A stretch of 5,582 bases of DNA from an uncultured Lachnospiraceae bacterium (GTDB lineage: Bacteria > Bacillota > Clostridia > Lachnospirales > Lachnospiraceae), in the NCBI GenBank assembly GCA_947178115.1, contig CAMWXF010000144.1, forward strand, positions 1 through 5,582, given 5' to 3'. The stretch's first letter is position 1. Each line of letters opens with the position of its first letter. Below, one piece after another: positions 4,906 through 5,582 of the stretch. The notes under the pieces are model-generated. The model was not told the origin of the DNA. It saw nothing but the letters and a program-made list of their open reading frames with translations, and searched no databases. A program made the translations under genes and the position numbers.

Positions 4906-5582
4906 ATGAATAAAAAGCCAAGCATCATCTCAATTTTACTTTTGTTGTGCCTTCTGCCCGCACTTTTATCTATTTCCGTCACCGTCATCACTTCATCCAG
5001 ATATATGAAGACCACTACGGAAAATGAGATTGAAAACATGCTGAAAGTCACCGGATACTCCCTGCTGCAAACCTTTGACTCGCTTGATGCAGGCACCTAT
5101 AGGCTGTCCGGGGACAACCTCTTCAAAGGCGGAACCAATCTTTCCACCAGTACGGACACCGTCGACTATATTAAAGAAATATCCGGCGTAGACTGCACCA
5201 TGTTTTACGGGGACACCCGTTATTTAACGACGATCACTGACGCATCGGGAAATCGCGTGCTTCTGACGCAGTGCACCGATACGGTAAAAGAAATCGTTCT
5301 GGAGCAAGGCAATACATACTTCGCCAGAAATGTCAATATCGGCGGCCAGGATTATTATGGTTACTATATTCCCATCGAACAAAAAGACAGTGTTGTCGGC
5401 ATGATGTTCACCGGCAAGCCCAGCGCGGAACTGACCGCCGCCACCAACAGCTATCTGGTTTATATCCTTCTCATAAGCCTTGTACTTTTGGTGATCATCT
5501 TTGCCATCGCCTTTTTTGTCGGTAAACTGATTACCAGGCAGATTCATATAATCCGCGACGCTACGGTTATGCTCTCCAAAGG
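4906..5582 (+). CDS. Cache-domain methyl-accepting chemotaxis protein, N-terminal part (cut by window end)
   Basis: An open frame of 225 codons runs from ATG 4906 off the right edge with no stop. It starts MNKKPSIISILLLLCLLP, giving a first membrane helix at about residues 7-29. An extracytoplasmic domain of about 150 residues follows (about 33-180) and ends with YYGYYIPIEQKDSVVGMMFTG-like sequence, the typical end of a small single-Cache (sCache_3 type) ligand-binding domain. A second membrane helix spans about 184-208 (YLVYILLISLVLLVIIFAI), and the GKLITRQIHIIRDA segment begins a HAMP linker. The order helix, Cache, helix, HAMP is that of chemoreceptors, so a methyl-accepting signalling domain should follow. 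A histidine kinase or diguanylate cyclase is the main alternative because the output domain is not visible. It is transcribed away from the 612-residue gene. The ligand is unknown. Confidence 0.87.
   Translation, partial: MNKKPSIISILLLLCLLPALLSISVTVITSSRYMKTTTENEIENMLKVTGYSLLQTFDSLDAGTYRLSGDNLFKGGTNLSTSTDTVDYIKEISGVDCTMFYGDTRYLTTITDASGNRVLLTQCTDTVKEIVLEQGNTYFARNVNIGGQDYYGYYIPIEQKDSVVGMMFTGKPSAELTAATNSYLVYILLISLVLLVIIFAIAFFVGKLITRQIHIIRDATVMLSK

Noticed and set aside
4706..4921. 71-codon - strand frame in the divergent intergenic region
   Set aside because: It spans both predicted promoters and the chemoreceptor ribosome site, and its start has no ribosome site.
5224..5547. Frames on both strands at the right end
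   Set aside because: They lie inside the chemoreceptor frame, which has two membrane helices, a Cache domain and a HAMP start; these are shadows.
1..5582. CRISPR array, insertion sequence, tRNA or rRNA
   Set aside because: I saw no regularly spaced repeats, transposase-like frame, terminal inverted repeats or tRNA-like cloverleaf on reading both strands.

Overview
The window looks like chromosomal DNA of a gut- or rumen-type Clostridia, most likely a motile member of the Lachnospiraceae. This rests on strong purine-rich ribosome binding sites, AT-rich intergenic DNA beside moderate-GC coding sequence, a cytoplasmic GH53 galactanase, a LacI-family regulator and a single-Cache chemoreceptor. 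The taxonomic call is an inference; there is no rRNA or other marker gene here.

Layout, left to right. (1) 1-236: AT-rich region upstream of the regulator, with inverted and direct repeats that could be operators. (2) 237-1232, + strand: LacI/GalR-family transcriptional regulator. (3) 2335-1229, - strand: intracellular GH53 endo-beta-1,4-galactanase. Its stop codon overlaps the regulator's stop codon on the opposite strand (shared 4 bp, 1229-1232). (4) 2336-2496: gap with three successive inverted repeats, one a roughly 60-nt hairpin with a T-tract on the + strand. (5) 2715-2497, - strand: 72-residue zinc-ribbon protein whose start lies inside the end of the next gene. (6) 4526-2688, - strand: 612-residue protein of unknown function, probably a sugar-active enzyme with a deacetylase/hydrolase-like barrel and a beta-rich C-terminal half. 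(7) 4527-4905: divergent intergenic region with a promoter on each strand and a leader of about 180 nt in front of the 612-residue gene. (8) 4906 to the window end, + strand: N-terminal part of a Cache-domain chemoreceptor, cut by the window edge and still open at 5582.

How the parts may work together (inference). The GH53 enzyme would shorten imported beta-1,4-galacto-oligosaccharides from pectin side chains (rhamnogalacturonan I). The LacI regulator would sense a galactan-derived sugar and control the locus. The 612-residue protein and zinc-ribbon protein form a tightly coupled pair that may be co-transcribed with GH53. The chemoreceptor may sense a related or unrelated small molecule. No transporter or beta-galactosidase is in view, so the pathway is incomplete here. 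The least understood parts are the 612-residue/zinc-ribbon pair, the structured gap before GH53, and the convergent overlap of regulator and enzyme.
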